NCBI GenBank assembly: GCA_000014925.1
Contig: CP000474.1
Span: 2,170,001-2,234,000, forward strand
DNA length: 64,000 bases
Origin: Paenarthrobacter aurescens TC1
GTDB lineage: Bacteria > Actinomycetota > Actinomycetes > Actinomycetales > Micrococcaceae
Direction of reading: 5' to 3'
Part shown: piece by piece, positions 24,845-34,008 of the stretch
Position numbering within the stretch: position 1 is the first letter of the stretch
Layout: every line of letters starts with the position of its first letter
Program-made: the position numbers and the translations under genes
The notes under the pieces: generated by a model
What the model was told of the DNA's origin: nothing
The model's input: only the letters and a program-made list of their open reading frames with translations
Databases searched by the model: none

Positions 24845-25867
24845 TTGGCAGGGAATGCGACCTTCCGGCACAGCAACACCGCGCTGCTCTCGGTGAGCAG
24901 CGTCGAGGCTCCGAGGATAGTGAGCTCCACGGATTTCGACCGGAGATTGGCTTCGACCCTGCAGCGGCTGAAGTTTCCACCGCGATTGCTTGAACGTGTT
25001 GCAGGGATCACACACCGGCGCTGGTGGGCCGCCGGGACATCGTTCGATGACGCTGCCGTGGAAGCGGGCGCAAAAGCCTTGGCTGAAGCCGGAGTCGAAG
25101 CCTCGGAAGTCGGCTTGCTGATCAACACCTCGGTTACCAGGCGCAACCTGGAACCGTCCGTAGCGGTCAAGATACACCACGAACTTGGACTGCCGTCCTC
25201 GGCCATGAACTTTGACCTGGCCAACGCCTGTCTTGGATTTGTGAACGGCTTGATCCTCGCAGCCAACATGATCGATTCGGGCCAGATCAGGTATGCGGTC
25301 ATCGTTAACGGAGAGGACGCGCAAGGCACTCAGGAAGCCACGCTGGCGCGACTCCAAAGGCCTGAGACCACGCGTGAAGACTTTAATCGGGAATTTGCCA
25401 CCCTGACGCTCGGATCCGGAGCTGCCGCGGCCGTTCTGGGCCCCCGTGATGAGTACCCCGGGGCGCACCGGCTTGTGGGTGGGGTCATGCGTGCCGGCAC
25501 CGAGCATCACGAACTGTGTGTTGGTGGAATCGACGGCATGTCCACCGACACGAAAGGCTTGCTGGACGGCGGCCTGCAGCTTGTGGTGGACGCCTGGCAT
25601 GAAGCCCAGCCTGAGTGGGACTGGGCCAGCATGGACCGCTACGTCACACATCAAGTCAGTAATGCCTATACCCAGGCGATCATCAATGCCATCGACCTGG
25701 ACCCGGATAAGGTTCCCATCACTTTCCCGCACTGGGGCAATGTGGGTCCTGCATCGCTTCCCATGACGCTCGCAGCCCAGGCGCAGTCATTGACCTCGGG
25801 AGACCGGGTCCTGTGCATGGGCGTGGGCTCAGGCCTGAACGCTGGAATGGTGGAAATCGTTTGGTAG
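24845..25867 (+). CDS. oleA: OleA, acyl-CoA head-to-head condensing thiolase
   Basis: 340 aa thiolase-superfamily enzyme (FabH-like), TTG start 7 bases after AGGGG. It condenses two fatty acyl-CoAs to a beta-keto acid in long-chain olefin synthesis. The catalytic Cys lies in FDLANACLGFVNGL; the His and Asn of the thiolase triad fit VTHQVSNAYTQ and FPHWGNVGPASLP. On sequence alone it could be read as KAS III, but the downstream OleB-OleC fusion and OleD genes identify the pathway. It overlaps the next gene by 7 bases. Confidence 0.9.
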   Translation: MAGNATFRHSNTALLSVSSVEAPRIVSSTDFDRRLASTLQRLKFPPRLLERVAGITHRRWWAAGTSFDDAAVEAGAKALAEAGVEASEVGLLINTSVTRRNLEPSVAVKIHHELGLPSSAMNFDLANACLGFVNGLILAANMIDSGQIRYAVIVNGEDAQGTQEATLARLQRPETTREDFNREFATLTLGSGAAAAVLGPRDEYPGAHRLVGGVMRAGTEHHELCVGGIDGMSTDTKGLLDGGLQLVVDAWHEAQPEWDWASMDRYVTHQVSNAYTQAIINAIDLDPDKVPITFPHWGNVGPASLPMTLAAQAQSLTSGDRVLCMGVGSGLNAGMVEIVW

Positions 25868-28578
25868 CCGCCAACTGGCCCGGAGTGGACCCTGAATGGT
25901 CCCGGACACTCCGCGTAAGGTCCACGTCGGAGGTGGACGCGCCGGGCGTACTTCGTCGCTGGCATGTGCTGGATAACGGCGCGCAACTCTCTCGCCGCGG
26001 CCTGACTCCGATCGGGACCTTGCTCTGCGTGCATGGCAACCCCACCTGGTCCTATCTGTGGCGGACGCTGGTGAGGGCGGGATCCGATCCGGCTCATCCA
26101 TGGCGTGTTGTTGCTGTGGACCAGCTGGACATGGGCTACTCGGAGCGCACCGGGACATTCCGGCGCCTGGCTGATCGAATCAACGACCTCGGAGACCTCA
26201 CAGATGCGTTGGGCCTGGAGGGGCCGGTTGTTACCGTGGGCCATGACTGGGGCGGCGTGATCAGTTCGGGCTGGGCGCTGGAGCACCCACAGCAGGTAAC
26301 AGCTGTTGTGTTGACCAACACCGCCGTCCACCACCCTTCCGATTCGCCACTCCCGGCGGCCCTTCGGCTCGCCTTGCACCCTGCCGTGCACCGCTGGGGC
26401 ACCACGACGTCGGACGCCTTCCTGCGTGTGACGCACTCGCTGGCGAACCCGCCGCTGCCGGCCGATGTCGGCAAGGCTTTCATGGCCCCCTATCGCGGAG
26501 CCGCGCGCCGAACCGGGGTGGGGAACTTTGTTGCGGACATCCCCGCAGACCCCTCCCATCCCAGTTTTCCTGCGCTGACACGCGTAGCGGAAGGCTTGCG
26601 TGGGCTGAAGGTTCCCGCCCTGATGCTCTGGGGTCCCACGGATCCAATATTTTCAGACCGGTACCTCAAAGATCTCATCGCCCGGCTACCTCACGCGGAC
26701 GTGCATCGCTTCGAAGGTGCCGGACACCTCGTGGGAGAAGACCGGGACATTGCCACGCCCGTTTTTGACTGGCTTGCTGTGCACGGTGCCAAGATCGGTG
26801 GGGATGATTCCCCGGTGGCTGCGGCTCCTGCCAGCCGCCACCTGATCCAGGACACCGAAGAAGAGAAGCCGGCATTCAGACCCCTGTGGGACTCGCTCAG
26901 CGAACTGGCTGCGGGTCCGGCAAAGGAAGACATCGCTGTTGCGGAAATGGCGAGCGACGGAAGCGTGAGTCACTCGCTCAGCTGGCAACAGCTGGACCGG
27001 AACATCCTGGATATGGCGGAGGGCTTACGGGAATCCGGTGTGGGGCACGGTACTCGTGTGAGCCTGATGGTTCCGCCCGGAACCGACCTCACCGTTGCCC
27101 TTTACGCCTGCCTTAAGCTGGGGGCGGTTGTGGTCGTGGCCGACGCCGGACTGGGAACCAAAGGCATGAGCCGTGCGGTGAAGGGCGCTACTGCCGATTT
27201 CCTCATTGGCATCGACAAAGCACTCGCGGCTGCCTCGGTACTGGGCTGGCCGGGACAGCGCATTAGCGTGAAGGACCTCCCGGCTGCCCGCCGTCGGATC
27301 CTGGGGGTTGAGACCTCGCTTGCGGCCCTGGCAAGGAACGGCGCAACGATCAGGGACGCTCGCAGGCTCCGGAATGGGGACGAGCTGCCGATGGACAGCG
27401 TGGATCCGTCTGCGCCGGCCGCGGTCCTCTTCACGTCGGGCTCCACGGGCCCCGCAAAGGGCGTGCTGTACACGCACCGGCAGCTTGCGGCGATGCGTGA
27501 CACAGTGGCCGCGACTTTCGGGATCCATTCCGGTTCCCGGCTCGTAGCGGGCTTCGCCCCCTTTGCCTTGCTGGGCCCGGCACTGGGAGCGGTTTCGGTG
27601 ACGCCCGCAATGGATGTTACTGCGCCGCGCACCCTAACGGCCGGTGCCCTGGCGGACGCCGTCGCAGCCATCGAGGCCTCAGTGGTCTTTGCTTCGCCCG
27701 CGGCCTTGCGCAACGTCATAGACACCCGGGGTGACTTGAGCAGGACAGGGCTAATCGCTCTTGAAAACGTTGAGTTGCTCTTGTCCGCAGGCGCCCCCGT
27801 GCCCGAGCCGCTCCTGGCGCAGGTACAGCAGCTGATGCCCGGGGCGTCCCTCCATACGCCCTACGGAATGACGGAAGCGCTGCCGGTCACCGACATCAGC
27901 CTGGAAGACATCCGGGCCGCCGATGCTGACGCGGATGCCGGGACCATAGCCGGAGCCGGCAACGGGGTTTGCGTGGGGAAGCCTGTGCACGGAGCCCGCG
28001 TGGCGGTTATCCCGCTGGCGGCGAATGGAACCGCGCCCGGACCGAACCGTGTGACCGACGCCGGCGTCACCGGCGAGATCCTGATCAGCGCTCCTCACGT
28101 CAAGGAAGCCTATGACAGGCTCTGGTTGACTCAACGCGAGAGTGCCAGCCTGGCCGGATGGCACCGAACGGGGGACGTGGGCCACTTCGACGCCGCCGGC
28201 CGGCTTTGGGTGGAAGGACGTCTTTCTCATGTGGTGACGGCGCCGGGGGCTGTGGTGACGCCTGTCGGGGCCGAACAATCCATCGAACGCCTGGACCGCG
28301 TGCGCATGGCCGCCATCACCGGCGTTGGACCCTCAGGAACCCAGGCGGTGGTTGCGGTGGTCGAGACCGTGCCTCCCGTCCCGAAGGCCGGCCCCGCTGA
28401 CCCGCAACTCGCCGGGCACGTCCGACGAGCGGCCTCCCAGGCCGGCGTCGAGGTCAACGCAGTGCTCGTGGTCCCCACCCAGCCCACCGACATCAGGCAC
28501 AACGCCAAGATCGACAGGACCCGGCTGGCCCGCTGGGCTTCGCAGGTGCTGGCCGGCGGCCGTCCAGGTAAGCCATGA
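25861..28578 (+). CDS. OleBC fusion: beta-lactone decarboxylase and beta-lactone synthetase
   Basis: 905 aa from the TTG at 25861, which overlaps the oleA stop; an in-frame start further upstream would lie inside oleA. Residues about 30-310 are an alpha/beta hydrolase of the haloalkane-dehalogenase type, with nucleophile Asp in VGHDWGGVI and catalytic His in EGAGHLVGED (OleB). From about residue 340 follows an AMP-binding ligase domain with LFTSGSTGPAKGVLYTH, TPYGMTEALP and WHRTGDVGHFD (OleC). OleC closes the beta-hydroxy acid to a beta-lactone and OleB removes CO2 to give the cis-olefin. Actinobacteria are known to carry these as one protein. Confidence 0.92.
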   Translation: MVAANWPGVDPEWSRTLRVRSTSEVDAPGVLRRWHVLDNGAQLSRRGLTPIGTLLCVHGNPTWSYLWRTLVRAGSDPAHPWRVVAVDQLDMGYSERTGTFRRLADRINDLGDLTDALGLEGPVVTVGHDWGGVISSGWALEHPQQVTAVVLTNTAVHHPSDSPLPAALRLALHPAVHRWGTTTSDAFLRVTHSLANPPLPADVGKAFMAPYRGAARRTGVGNFVADIPADPSHPSFPALTRVAEGLRGLKVPALMLWGPTDPIFSDRYLKDLIARLPHADVHRFEGAGHLVGEDRDIATPVFDWLAVHGAKIGGDDSPVAAAPASRHLIQDTEEEKPAFRPLWDSLSELAAGPAKEDIAVAEMASDGSVSHSLSWQQLDRNILDMAEGLRESGVGHGTRVSLMVPPGTDLTVALYACLKLGAVVVVADAGLGTKGMSRAVKGATADFLIGIDKALAAASVLGWPGQRISVKDLPAARRRILGVETSLAALARNGATIRDARRLRNGDELPMDSVDPSAPAAVLFTSGSTGPAKGVLYTHRQLAAMRDTVAATFGIHSGSRLVAGFAPFALLGPALGAVSVTPAMDVTAPRTLTAGALADAVAAIEASVVFASPAALRNVIDTRGDLSRTGLIALENVELLLSAGAPVPEPLLAQVQQLMPGASLHTPYGMTEALPVTDISLEDIRAADADADAGTIAGAGNGVCVGKPVHGARVAVIPLAANGTAPGPNRVTDAGVTGEILISAPHVKEAYDRLWLTQRESASLAGWHRTGDVGHFDAAGRLWVEGRLSHVVTAPGAVVTPVGAEQSIERLDRVRMAAITGVGPSGTQAVVAVVETVPPVPKAGPADPQLAGHVRRAASQAGVEVNAVLVVPTQPTDIRHNAKIDRTRLARWASQVLAGGRPGKP

Positions 28579-29564
28579 GGGTCCTGGTCACCGGCGCCAG
28601 CGGGCTTCTGGGAGGAGAAGTGGCCCGGCAACTGGTCCATCAAGGCCATGACGTGGCTACATTTCAGCGCCGCCCGTCGGGCATCGACGGTGCGGAGGAC
28701 TTCCGCGGGTCCTTGAACGACGATGGGGCGCTCCGCAGCGCAATTGACAGGGCGGAAGGCATCATCCACCTTGCTGCCAAAGTGTCCATCACGGGCCGCG
28801 CGGCCGAGTTTGACGGCGTGAATATTGAAGGAACGCGCCGGTTGCTCCAGATGGCCCGTATGGCGGGGGTCCGGGACGTTGTGTATGTCTCGTCACCATC
28901 TGTGGCGCACTCCGGTTCCGCGATTGTGGGATTGGGCGCGGAGCAGGCTGACCCACGCCATGCACACGGCGACTACGCCCGCACCAAGGCCGAGGCTGAG
29001 TTGTTGGCCCTCGCGGCGAACGGACCTGACATCCGGGTGGCAGCGGTGCGCCCCCACATTGTGTGGGGGCCCGGAGACACCCAGCTGGTTGAACGCGTTC
29101 TGGCCCGCGCAAGCCACCGTCGGCTGCCGTTGCTGGACGCCGGTGCCGCACTGATCGACACAACGTACGTGGACAACGCAGCGTCGGCCATCGTCGCCGC
29201 CCTGCACCGTATGGAACACGTCCATGGCAGAGCGGTGGTGGTGAGCAACGGTGAACCACGGCCGATCGGCGAGCTACTGGCGGGCATTTGCGATGCAGGT
29301 GGCGTGGCCCCGCCGTCGTGGTCTGTGCCGGGTGGCCTGGCAAGGGCAGCTGGTGCGGTGGTTGAAAGGTTCTGGACCATGGCAGGGCGCAAAGAGGAGC
29401 CGCCAATGACCAGGTTCCTCGCTGAACAGCTCTCCACCGCCCACTGGTTCGACCAGCGCGTCACGCGTGAACTCCTCGACTGGACACCTGCTGTTTCGCT
29501 TGATGAAGGACTGGCCAGGCTGGCCGAGTACTACGGCTCCGGAACAACAGGCCCACTTGCCTAA
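28575..29564 (+). CDS. oleD: OleD, NAD(P)-dependent 2-alkyl-3-ketoacid reductase
   Basis: 329 aa extended short-chain dehydrogenase. MRVLVTGASGLLGGEVARQL is the nucleotide-binding start; YARTKAEAELLAL carries the Tyr-x3-Lys catalytic pair, and VSSPSVAHSG supplies the Ser. It reduces the beta-keto acid made by OleA to the beta-hydroxy acid used by OleC. Its start overlaps the oleBC stop (ATGA), completing the oleA-oleBC-oleD operon. Confidence 0.9.
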   Translation: MRVLVTGASGLLGGEVARQLVHQGHDVATFQRRPSGIDGAEDFRGSLNDDGALRSAIDRAEGIIHLAAKVSITGRAAEFDGVNIEGTRRLLQMARMAGVRDVVYVSSPSVAHSGSAIVGLGAEQADPRHAHGDYARTKAEAELLALAANGPDIRVAAVRPHIVWGPGDTQLVERVLARASHRRLPLLDAGAALIDTTYVDNAASAIVAALHRMEHVHGRAVVVSNGEPRPIGELLAGICDAGGVAPPSWSVPGGLARAAGAVVERFWTMAGRKEEPPMTRFLAEQLSTAHWFDQRVTRELLDWTPAVSLDEGLARLAEYYGSGTTGPLA

Positions 29565-29640
29565 AAGCCGTTTCGCCTTTTCACCGGATCAGTGTTGCCA
29601 AACCTGGACGTCAGGATCAAAGTGAGATAGATCAGATCAC

Positions 29641-29665
29641 TTACACGATTCCGGGGATCGTGTAA
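29641..29665. promoter_or_regulatory. Inverted repeat upstream of the APC permease gene
   Basis: Perfect 9-bp arms TTACACGAT (29641-29649) and ATCGTGTAA (29657-29665) with a 7-base spacer end 18 bases before the permease ATG. It could be an operator or a small leader hairpin; there is no T run, so a terminator is unlikely. Confidence 0.45.
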
Positions 29666-29683
29666 TGGCCGGGGGTCGACACC

Positions 29684-31177
29684 ATGAGCACCACGTCAGA
29701 CAACGCCTTGGAAGCAACGCCCGAAGGTGAGGAACCACAGCTCAAACGCGTGCTGGGACCCAAACTGCTCCTCCTCTTTATTGTGGGAGACATTCTGGGG
29801 GCCGGCGTCTATGCGGTCACCGGGACCATGGCCGGGACGGTTGGTGGCATCGTCTGGTTGCCGTTCCTTCTCGCCTTCGTTGTGGCCACCCTCACCGCGT
29901 TTTCCTACCTCGAACTCGTCACGCAGTATCCCCAGGCAGCTGGCGCCGCGCTTTATACGCACAAGGCCTTTGGGATCCACTTCGTCACCTTCCTTGTGGC
30001 GTTCGCCGTTGTTTGCTCCGGCATCACCAGCGCCTCAACATCGGCGAATGTCCTTGCCCAGAACTTCTTTGGTGGCTTGGAGGTTAACGGCTGGATGGAC
30101 GTACCCGACCGCGGCGTGATCACTGCGGTGGCGCTGGGCTTCATGTTGCTGCTGGCGGTGATCAACCTCCGCGGCGTGGGGGAGAGCGTGAAGTTCAACG
30201 TGGTGCTCACTGCGGTGGAGGTGATCGCGTTGTGTGTGGTGATCGGGGTGGGCTTCTTCGTGATGGCCCAGGGAACCGGCAATGTCCAGGAAGTTTTCGT
30301 CTTCACCGACTACCAGGACAAAGGGTTGTTCCTGGCTGTTACCGCCGCCACGTCCATCGCCTTTTTTGCCATGGTGGGCTTCGAGGACTCCGTCAACATG
30401 GTGGAGGAAACCAGGAATCCGGAGCGGATCTTCCCCCGCACCATGTTGACTGGCCTCGGCATCGCGGTGATCCTCTACATGCTGGTCGCAGTGTCTGTGG
30501 TCAGTGTGCTGACTCCCGGAGAGCTGGGCGAGATCAGGGAAGCCGAAGGTGCGGCGCTTCTTGAAGTGGTGCACAAAGGCTCACCGGATTTTCCCATCGA
30601 CAGGATCTTTCCTTTCCTCGCCGTCTTCGCAGTGGCCAACACAGCGTTGATCAACATGTTGATGGCCAGCCGGCTGATTTACGGCATGGCCCGCCAGCAC
30701 GTCCTGCCGCGCTCCTTGGGGCGGGTCTTGCCGGGGCGCCGGTCGCCATGGGCCGGAATCGCGTTCTCCACCGTCCTTGCCCTGGGACTGATCTGGTACG
30801 TCAGCAGCGACCCATCAAGCAACATCGTGGCCAACCTGTCCGGAACCACAGCGTTCCTCCTGCTGTGCGTGTTCACCTTGGTCAACGTGGCGTGCGTCGT
30901 CCTCCGCCGCAAGCGGGATCCCCACCGGAAGGTGTTCTTCACCTCGCCCGGTCAGCTGCCTTTGGTGGCGGCCGTCTTGTGTGCCTTCCTCGCAGGGCCA
31001 TGGGTGGGCAGGAACCCCGTCCAGTACCAAGTGGCCGGCGGGCTGATGGCCATAGGCGTGGTGCTGTGGTTCATCACCTGGCTGATCACCAGGAAGAGCA
31101 ACACCGGATCCGGAGAACCAGCCAGCGCGCAGGCGGACACGGATGGCCAGGGCCCGCCGGTGCCACCGCGGGAATGA
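29684..31177 (+). CDS. APC family amino acid permease
   Basis: 497 aa membrane protein with about 12 to 14 hydrophobic segments. The N-terminal segment LFIVGDILGAGVYAVTGTMA carries the GxG-type unwound helix of APC transporters, and IAFFAMVGFEDSVNMVEETR is the conserved substrate-region motif with the family's typical Glu-Glu. The hydrophilic tail is rich in Ser, Gln and Asp. The substrate is probably an amino acid or amine and cannot be named. It stands alone between the olefin operon and a convergent MBL-fold gene, with an inverted repeat just upstream. Confidence 0.9.
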   Translation: MSTTSDNALEATPEGEEPQLKRVLGPKLLLLFIVGDILGAGVYAVTGTMAGTVGGIVWLPFLLAFVVATLTAFSYLELVTQYPQAAGAALYTHKAFGIHFVTFLVAFAVVCSGITSASTSANVLAQNFFGGLEVNGWMDVPDRGVITAVALGFMLLLAVINLRGVGESVKFNVVLTAVEVIALCVVIGVGFFVMAQGTGNVQEVFVFTDYQDKGLFLAVTAATSIAFFAMVGFEDSVNMVEETRNPERIFPRTMLTGLGIAVILYMLVAVSVVSVLTPGELGEIREAEGAALLEVVHKGSPDFPIDRIFPFLAVFAVANTALINMLMASRLIYGMARQHVLPRSLGRVLPGRRSPWAGIAFSTVLALGLIWYVSSDPSSNIVANLSGTTAFLLLCVFTLVNVACVVLRRKRDPHRKVFFTSPGQLPLVAAVLCAFLAGPWVGRNPVQYQVAGGLMAIGVVLWFITWLITRKSNTGSGEPASAQADTDGQGPPVPPRE

Positions 31178-31183
31178 GCCGGA

Positions 31184-31996
31184 TCAGGTCAGATGGTCAA
31201 AGTCCCCCCGCGTCCAAGCGGCGTGCCGTTGAGCCGATCGGTGCAGGACGTCTTTCGCTCCGGAGTGGATGGCGTTGTTGAAATTGCCGTAGATCCGATC
31301 GAACTCAAGCTCTTCCAGCTGAGCGGCGATACGTAGCGCCACCGCGCCGGAGAGGGGCAGGCGATTCGGATAGCTGCGCATGAACGCTACCGTCCGACGA
31401 TCAGGATTGGGAAATACGCTGTCTCCCGTCAACAGCACGCCTTTCCCGTTGGATCCCGCAGCCCAGTGCACCACCGCGCTGCCTGGGAAGTGCCCGCCAA
31501 CCTGATGCAGGACCAACCCGTCAGCGATTGCTGCGGTGCCGGACCAGTAGTCAACGTTCGGGCCACTGCGCCCCAGCCATTGGCGATCAGCCTCGGCGAC
31601 CAGGACCGGGACGTTTCCAAGACGGCGCGACCATTCCACCTGTACGCCAAACATGTGTGGATGGCTGGCGGCAATAGCTATTACAGAGCCATGGTCAAGG
31701 ACCGATTCCACACCGCTGTCGTCGACATAACCCACTGGATCCCACAGCAGCGAGCCTGCGGGCGTTACCACGAGCTGGGCGGTCTGGCCGATCCCGACTT
31801 TTGGCTCCGTTCTGACCGCGAAGAGTCCGGGCTCGTTCTGTTCCAGCACCGTTTGCCGTCCAGTCCGGGCCAACTCGTCCAGAGTGAGCCATTGTTGTCC
31901 GTCCTCGGGCACGTACTGGCGTTCATCGGCGCAGATGGGGCATATGTCGGGCACAGGTTGGTCACGTTCGACGGCGCATGTTGCGCAGATCAGCAT
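31184..31996 (-). CDS. MBL-fold protein with N-terminal zinc ribbon
   Basis: 270 aa from the ATG at 31996 (GGAAAGGA upstream). The first 30 residues hold a four-Cys knuckle, ICATCAVERDQ and ICPICADER, likely a zinc ribbon. The rest resembles a metallo-beta-lactamase fold, but the canonical HxHxDH is reduced to ASHPHMFGVQ, keeping only the first two His. Later ligands GGHFPGSAV and LLTGDSVF are present. So one metal site may remain and the other is doubtful. Related proteins are annotated as MBL-fold hydrolases of unknown substrate. Convergent with the permease gene. Confidence 0.82.
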   Translation of the reverse strand: MLICATCAVERDQPVPDICPICADERQYVPEDGQQWLTLDELARTGRQTVLEQNEPGLFAVRTEPKVGIGQTAQLVVTPAGSLLWDPVGYVDDSGVESVLDHGSVIAIAASHPHMFGVQVEWSRRLGNVPVLVAEADRQWLGRSGPNVDYWSGTAAIADGLVLHQVGGHFPGSAVVHWAAGSNGKGVLLTGDSVFPNPDRRTVAFMRSYPNRLPLSGAVALRIAAQLEELEFDRIYGNFNNAIHSGAKDVLHRSAQRHAAWTRGDFDHLT

Positions 31997-32116
31997 TGGG
32001 AGTCCTTTCCACAGCACTTCGTCTAAGGCTGTCCCGCCGGGTACCGCGAGATGATCACCATGCTTACTATTGTGGAGCAGCCGAAGTCGGAGAGGGACAC
32101 CACACTAGGAGCGGAC

Positions 32117-32323
32117 ATGGCACTGAGCAAGGGAACACGCGTGGAGTGGAACACCCCGCAGGGCAAGACGCACGGAAAGATCGTGGAGAAGAAGACCAGC
32201 GACTTTGTACTGGACGGCAACAAGCACGTGGCCAGCGAAGACGAGCCGCAGTATGTGGTGGAGTCAGCGAAAACCGGTGCCGGGGCAGCGCACAAGGGCT
32301 CCGCATTGACCGAGAAGAGCTAG
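32117..32323 (+). CDS. DUF2945 / HVA1-type small Tudor-like protein
   Basis: 68 aa from the ATG at 32117 with AGGAG upstream. The sequence MALSKGTRVEWNTPQGKTHG followed by KIVEKKTSDF and the basic-acidic tail with EPQYVVESAKTG is characteristic of the small hypervirulence-associated (HVA1, DUF2945) family, predicted to adopt a Tudor/SH3 fold. Function unknown. It lies 4 bases before an SQR-like flavoprotein gene, so the two are probably one transcript. Confidence 0.85.
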   Translation: MALSKGTRVEWNTPQGKTHGKIVEKKTSDFVLDGNKHVASEDEPQYVVESAKTGAGAAHKGSALTEKS

Positions 32324-32327
32324 CGGA

Positions 32328-33524
32328 ATGGCGCGCCAGCACGACGTCGTCATCATCGGCGGCGGCAATGGAGGCGTGTCGCTGGCTGCCCGTTTGCAGC
32401 GATACGGCGTCCAGGACATCGCCCTGATTGAACCAAAGGAGCACCATCTATACCAGCCCTTGTTCTCCCATATCGCCGGTGGCCGCGCGCGGGTCAAGGA
32501 GGCCGTCCGCAGCCAGGAATCCGTGACGCCAAAAGGCGTCGCATGGGTCAAGGACAAAGCAGTAGGCGTGGAGGCGAAAGCCAACTCGGTGACGTTGGCG
32601 TCCGGTGCCACTGTGAGCTACGGGCACCTGGTTGTATGCCCGGGGCTGCAGTACAACTGGGACGCGGTGCCGGGGCTGGGCGAGGCGGTGAACTCGCCGT
32701 ACGGCTCCTCTCATTACGAGTTCGAGCTTGCGCCAAAACTGTGGACCCTCTTGAGCACCATGAAGTCCGGCACCGCCATCTTCACCATGCCGTCAGGGCC
32801 TGTTAAATGTGCCGGGGCCAGCCAAAAACCTATGTACCTGGCCTGTGACTACTGGAAGGAACACGGCGTCCTGGACAATATCCGGGTTGTCATGGTCCAG
32901 CCTTATCCCACAGTGTTCGGCATTCCCGAGGTTGACCGGGAGTTGGACCGCAAGATCGCCGAGTACGGAATCGAACTGCGGACAAACAGCGAGCTGGTGG
33001 CGGTGAACCCTGGCGGTCGCACGGCAACCATCCGAAACAACGCGGACAACACCTCCGAGGACCTCCTCTACGACGTCCTCAACGCCGTCCCGCCCCAGTC
33101 CGCGCCGGATTGGCTCAAAGCCACGGACTTGCCGGCAGCAGGGGACGAGTACGGCTTCGTGGAGGTGGACACGCAGACGTTGCGGCACTCCAGGTACCCA
33201 AATGTCTGGTCGCTGGGCGACGCTGCGGGAACCGCCAATTCGAAGGCCGGCGGTGCGCTGCGCAAGCAGACCAAGGTCCTGGCTAAAAATCTGATCTCGG
33301 CGCGCAAGGGCGAACCTCTGAGCCAAAAGTACAACGGATACTCCGTATGCCCTTTCACCGTTTCACGGAACACGGTGGTCTTTGCCGAGTTTGACCATCA
33401 CTACAACCCCATGCCGACCATCCCGAAGGTACCCACATGGAAGGAAAGCCGGATTTCCTGGTGGGTGGACCGCGACATGTTCCCGCAGGTGTACTGGAAC
33501 CTGATCCTCAAAGGCCGGGCCTAG
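32328..33524 (+). CDS. FAD-dependent oxidoreductase, sulfide:quinone reductase-like
   Basis: 398 aa. N-terminal FAD-binding motif DVVIIGGGNGGVSLAARL; FTMPSGPVKCAGASQKPMYL with a Cys is the feature of SQR-type proteins; NVWSLGDAAGTANSKAGGA is the second FAD-contact motif. The C-terminus has amphipathic hydrophobic stretches (WNLILKG), consistent with membrane attachment. SQR enzymes oxidise sulfide and pass electrons to quinone. Only the 'KCAG' Cys is obvious, so whether this is a true SQR or another NDH-2-like flavoprotein is open. Confidence 0.84.
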   Translation: MARQHDVVIIGGGNGGVSLAARLQRYGVQDIALIEPKEHHLYQPLFSHIAGGRARVKEAVRSQESVTPKGVAWVKDKAVGVEAKANSVTLASGATVSYGHLVVCPGLQYNWDAVPGLGEAVNSPYGSSHYEFELAPKLWTLLSTMKSGTAIFTMPSGPVKCAGASQKPMYLACDYWKEHGVLDNIRVVMVQPYPTVFGIPEVDRELDRKIAEYGIELRTNSELVAVNPGGRTATIRNNADNTSEDLLYDVLNAVPPQSAPDWLKATDLPAAGDEYGFVEVDTQTLRHSRYPNVWSLGDAAGTANSKAGGALRKQTKVLAKNLISARKGEPLSQKYNGYSVCPFTVSRNTVVFAEFDHHYNPMPTIPKVPTWKESRISWWVDRDMFPQVYWNLILKGRA

Positions 33525-33531
33525 CAGGCGC

Positions 33532-33570
33532 CAAGAGACCGGTCAGGCATTAGGCCGGACCGGTCTCTTG
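33532..33570. terminator. Hairpin between convergent SQR-like and cold-shock genes
   Basis: A perfect 13-bp stem (CAAGAGACCGGTC, 33532-33544, with 33558-33570). It lies between two genes that end toward each other and can serve both; the T-rich tails are short. Confidence 0.75.
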
Positions 33571-33592
33571 TGGTGAATCCAGTGTTGTGAAC

Positions 33593-33796
33593 CTAGGCGG
33601 GCTGGATATTCTCCGCCTGCGGACCCTTAGGCCCCTGCGTGATGTCGAACTGGACCTTCTGGTTCTCCTCCAGCGAGCGGTAACCGCTCGACGTAATCGC
33701 TGAGTAGTGAGCAAACACGTCCGGGCCTCCATCGTCCGGGGCGATGAATCCGAAACCCTTTTCAGCGTTAAACCACTTGACTGTTCCTGTTGCCAT
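33593..33796 (-). CDS. cspA: Cold-shock protein (CspA family)
   Basis: 67 aa, start ATG at 33796. A single cold-shock (OB-fold) domain with both RNA-binding motifs, KGFGFI (RNP1) and DVFAHYS (RNP2 region), beginning [20 protein letters not shown]. Such proteins bind single-stranded RNA and DNA and unwind mRNA structure in the cold or constitutively. Length is standard. The gap up to the antiporter gene end (34009) contains a separate hairpin and probably the 5' leader. Confidence 0.96.
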   Translation of the reverse strand: MATGTVKWFNAEKGFGFIAPDDGGPDVFAHYSAITSSGYRSLEENQKVQFDITQGPKGPQAENIQPA

Positions 33797-33934
33797 GCCT
33801 TTATTTCCTTCACCCGGTCGCTGGTCGGTCCCGCTGGTCGGTTTGCCGTCCCTGCCACTCACGATATGAGCCTATGGGCCGCTTCGGCTGGGGGCAACAC
33901 ATTTGGCGGAGTCGTGTACGCGTAGGCAATAGGA

Positions 33935-33966
33935 GCGCACGACGGCGGGAGGCCGCCGTCGTGCGC
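33935..33966 (-). terminator. Strong hairpin downstream of the Kef-type antiporter
   Basis: A perfect 14-bp GC-rich stem (GCGCACGACGGCGG, 33935-33948, with 33953-33966) and a 4-base loop. It lies just after the reverse antiporter gene. There is no clear T run after it on the reverse strand, so termination strength is uncertain. Confidence 0.65.
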
Positions 33967-34008
33967 TTGTTGCCTTTGCCGGGTCTGCTTCAGGGCAGCC
34001 GGGAAGCG

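Noticed and set aside
25813..25860. Earlier in-frame start of OleBC inside oleA
   Set aside because: It would lengthen the overlap with oleA to more than 50 bases; the TTG at 25861 overlaps the stop in the usual coupled manner.
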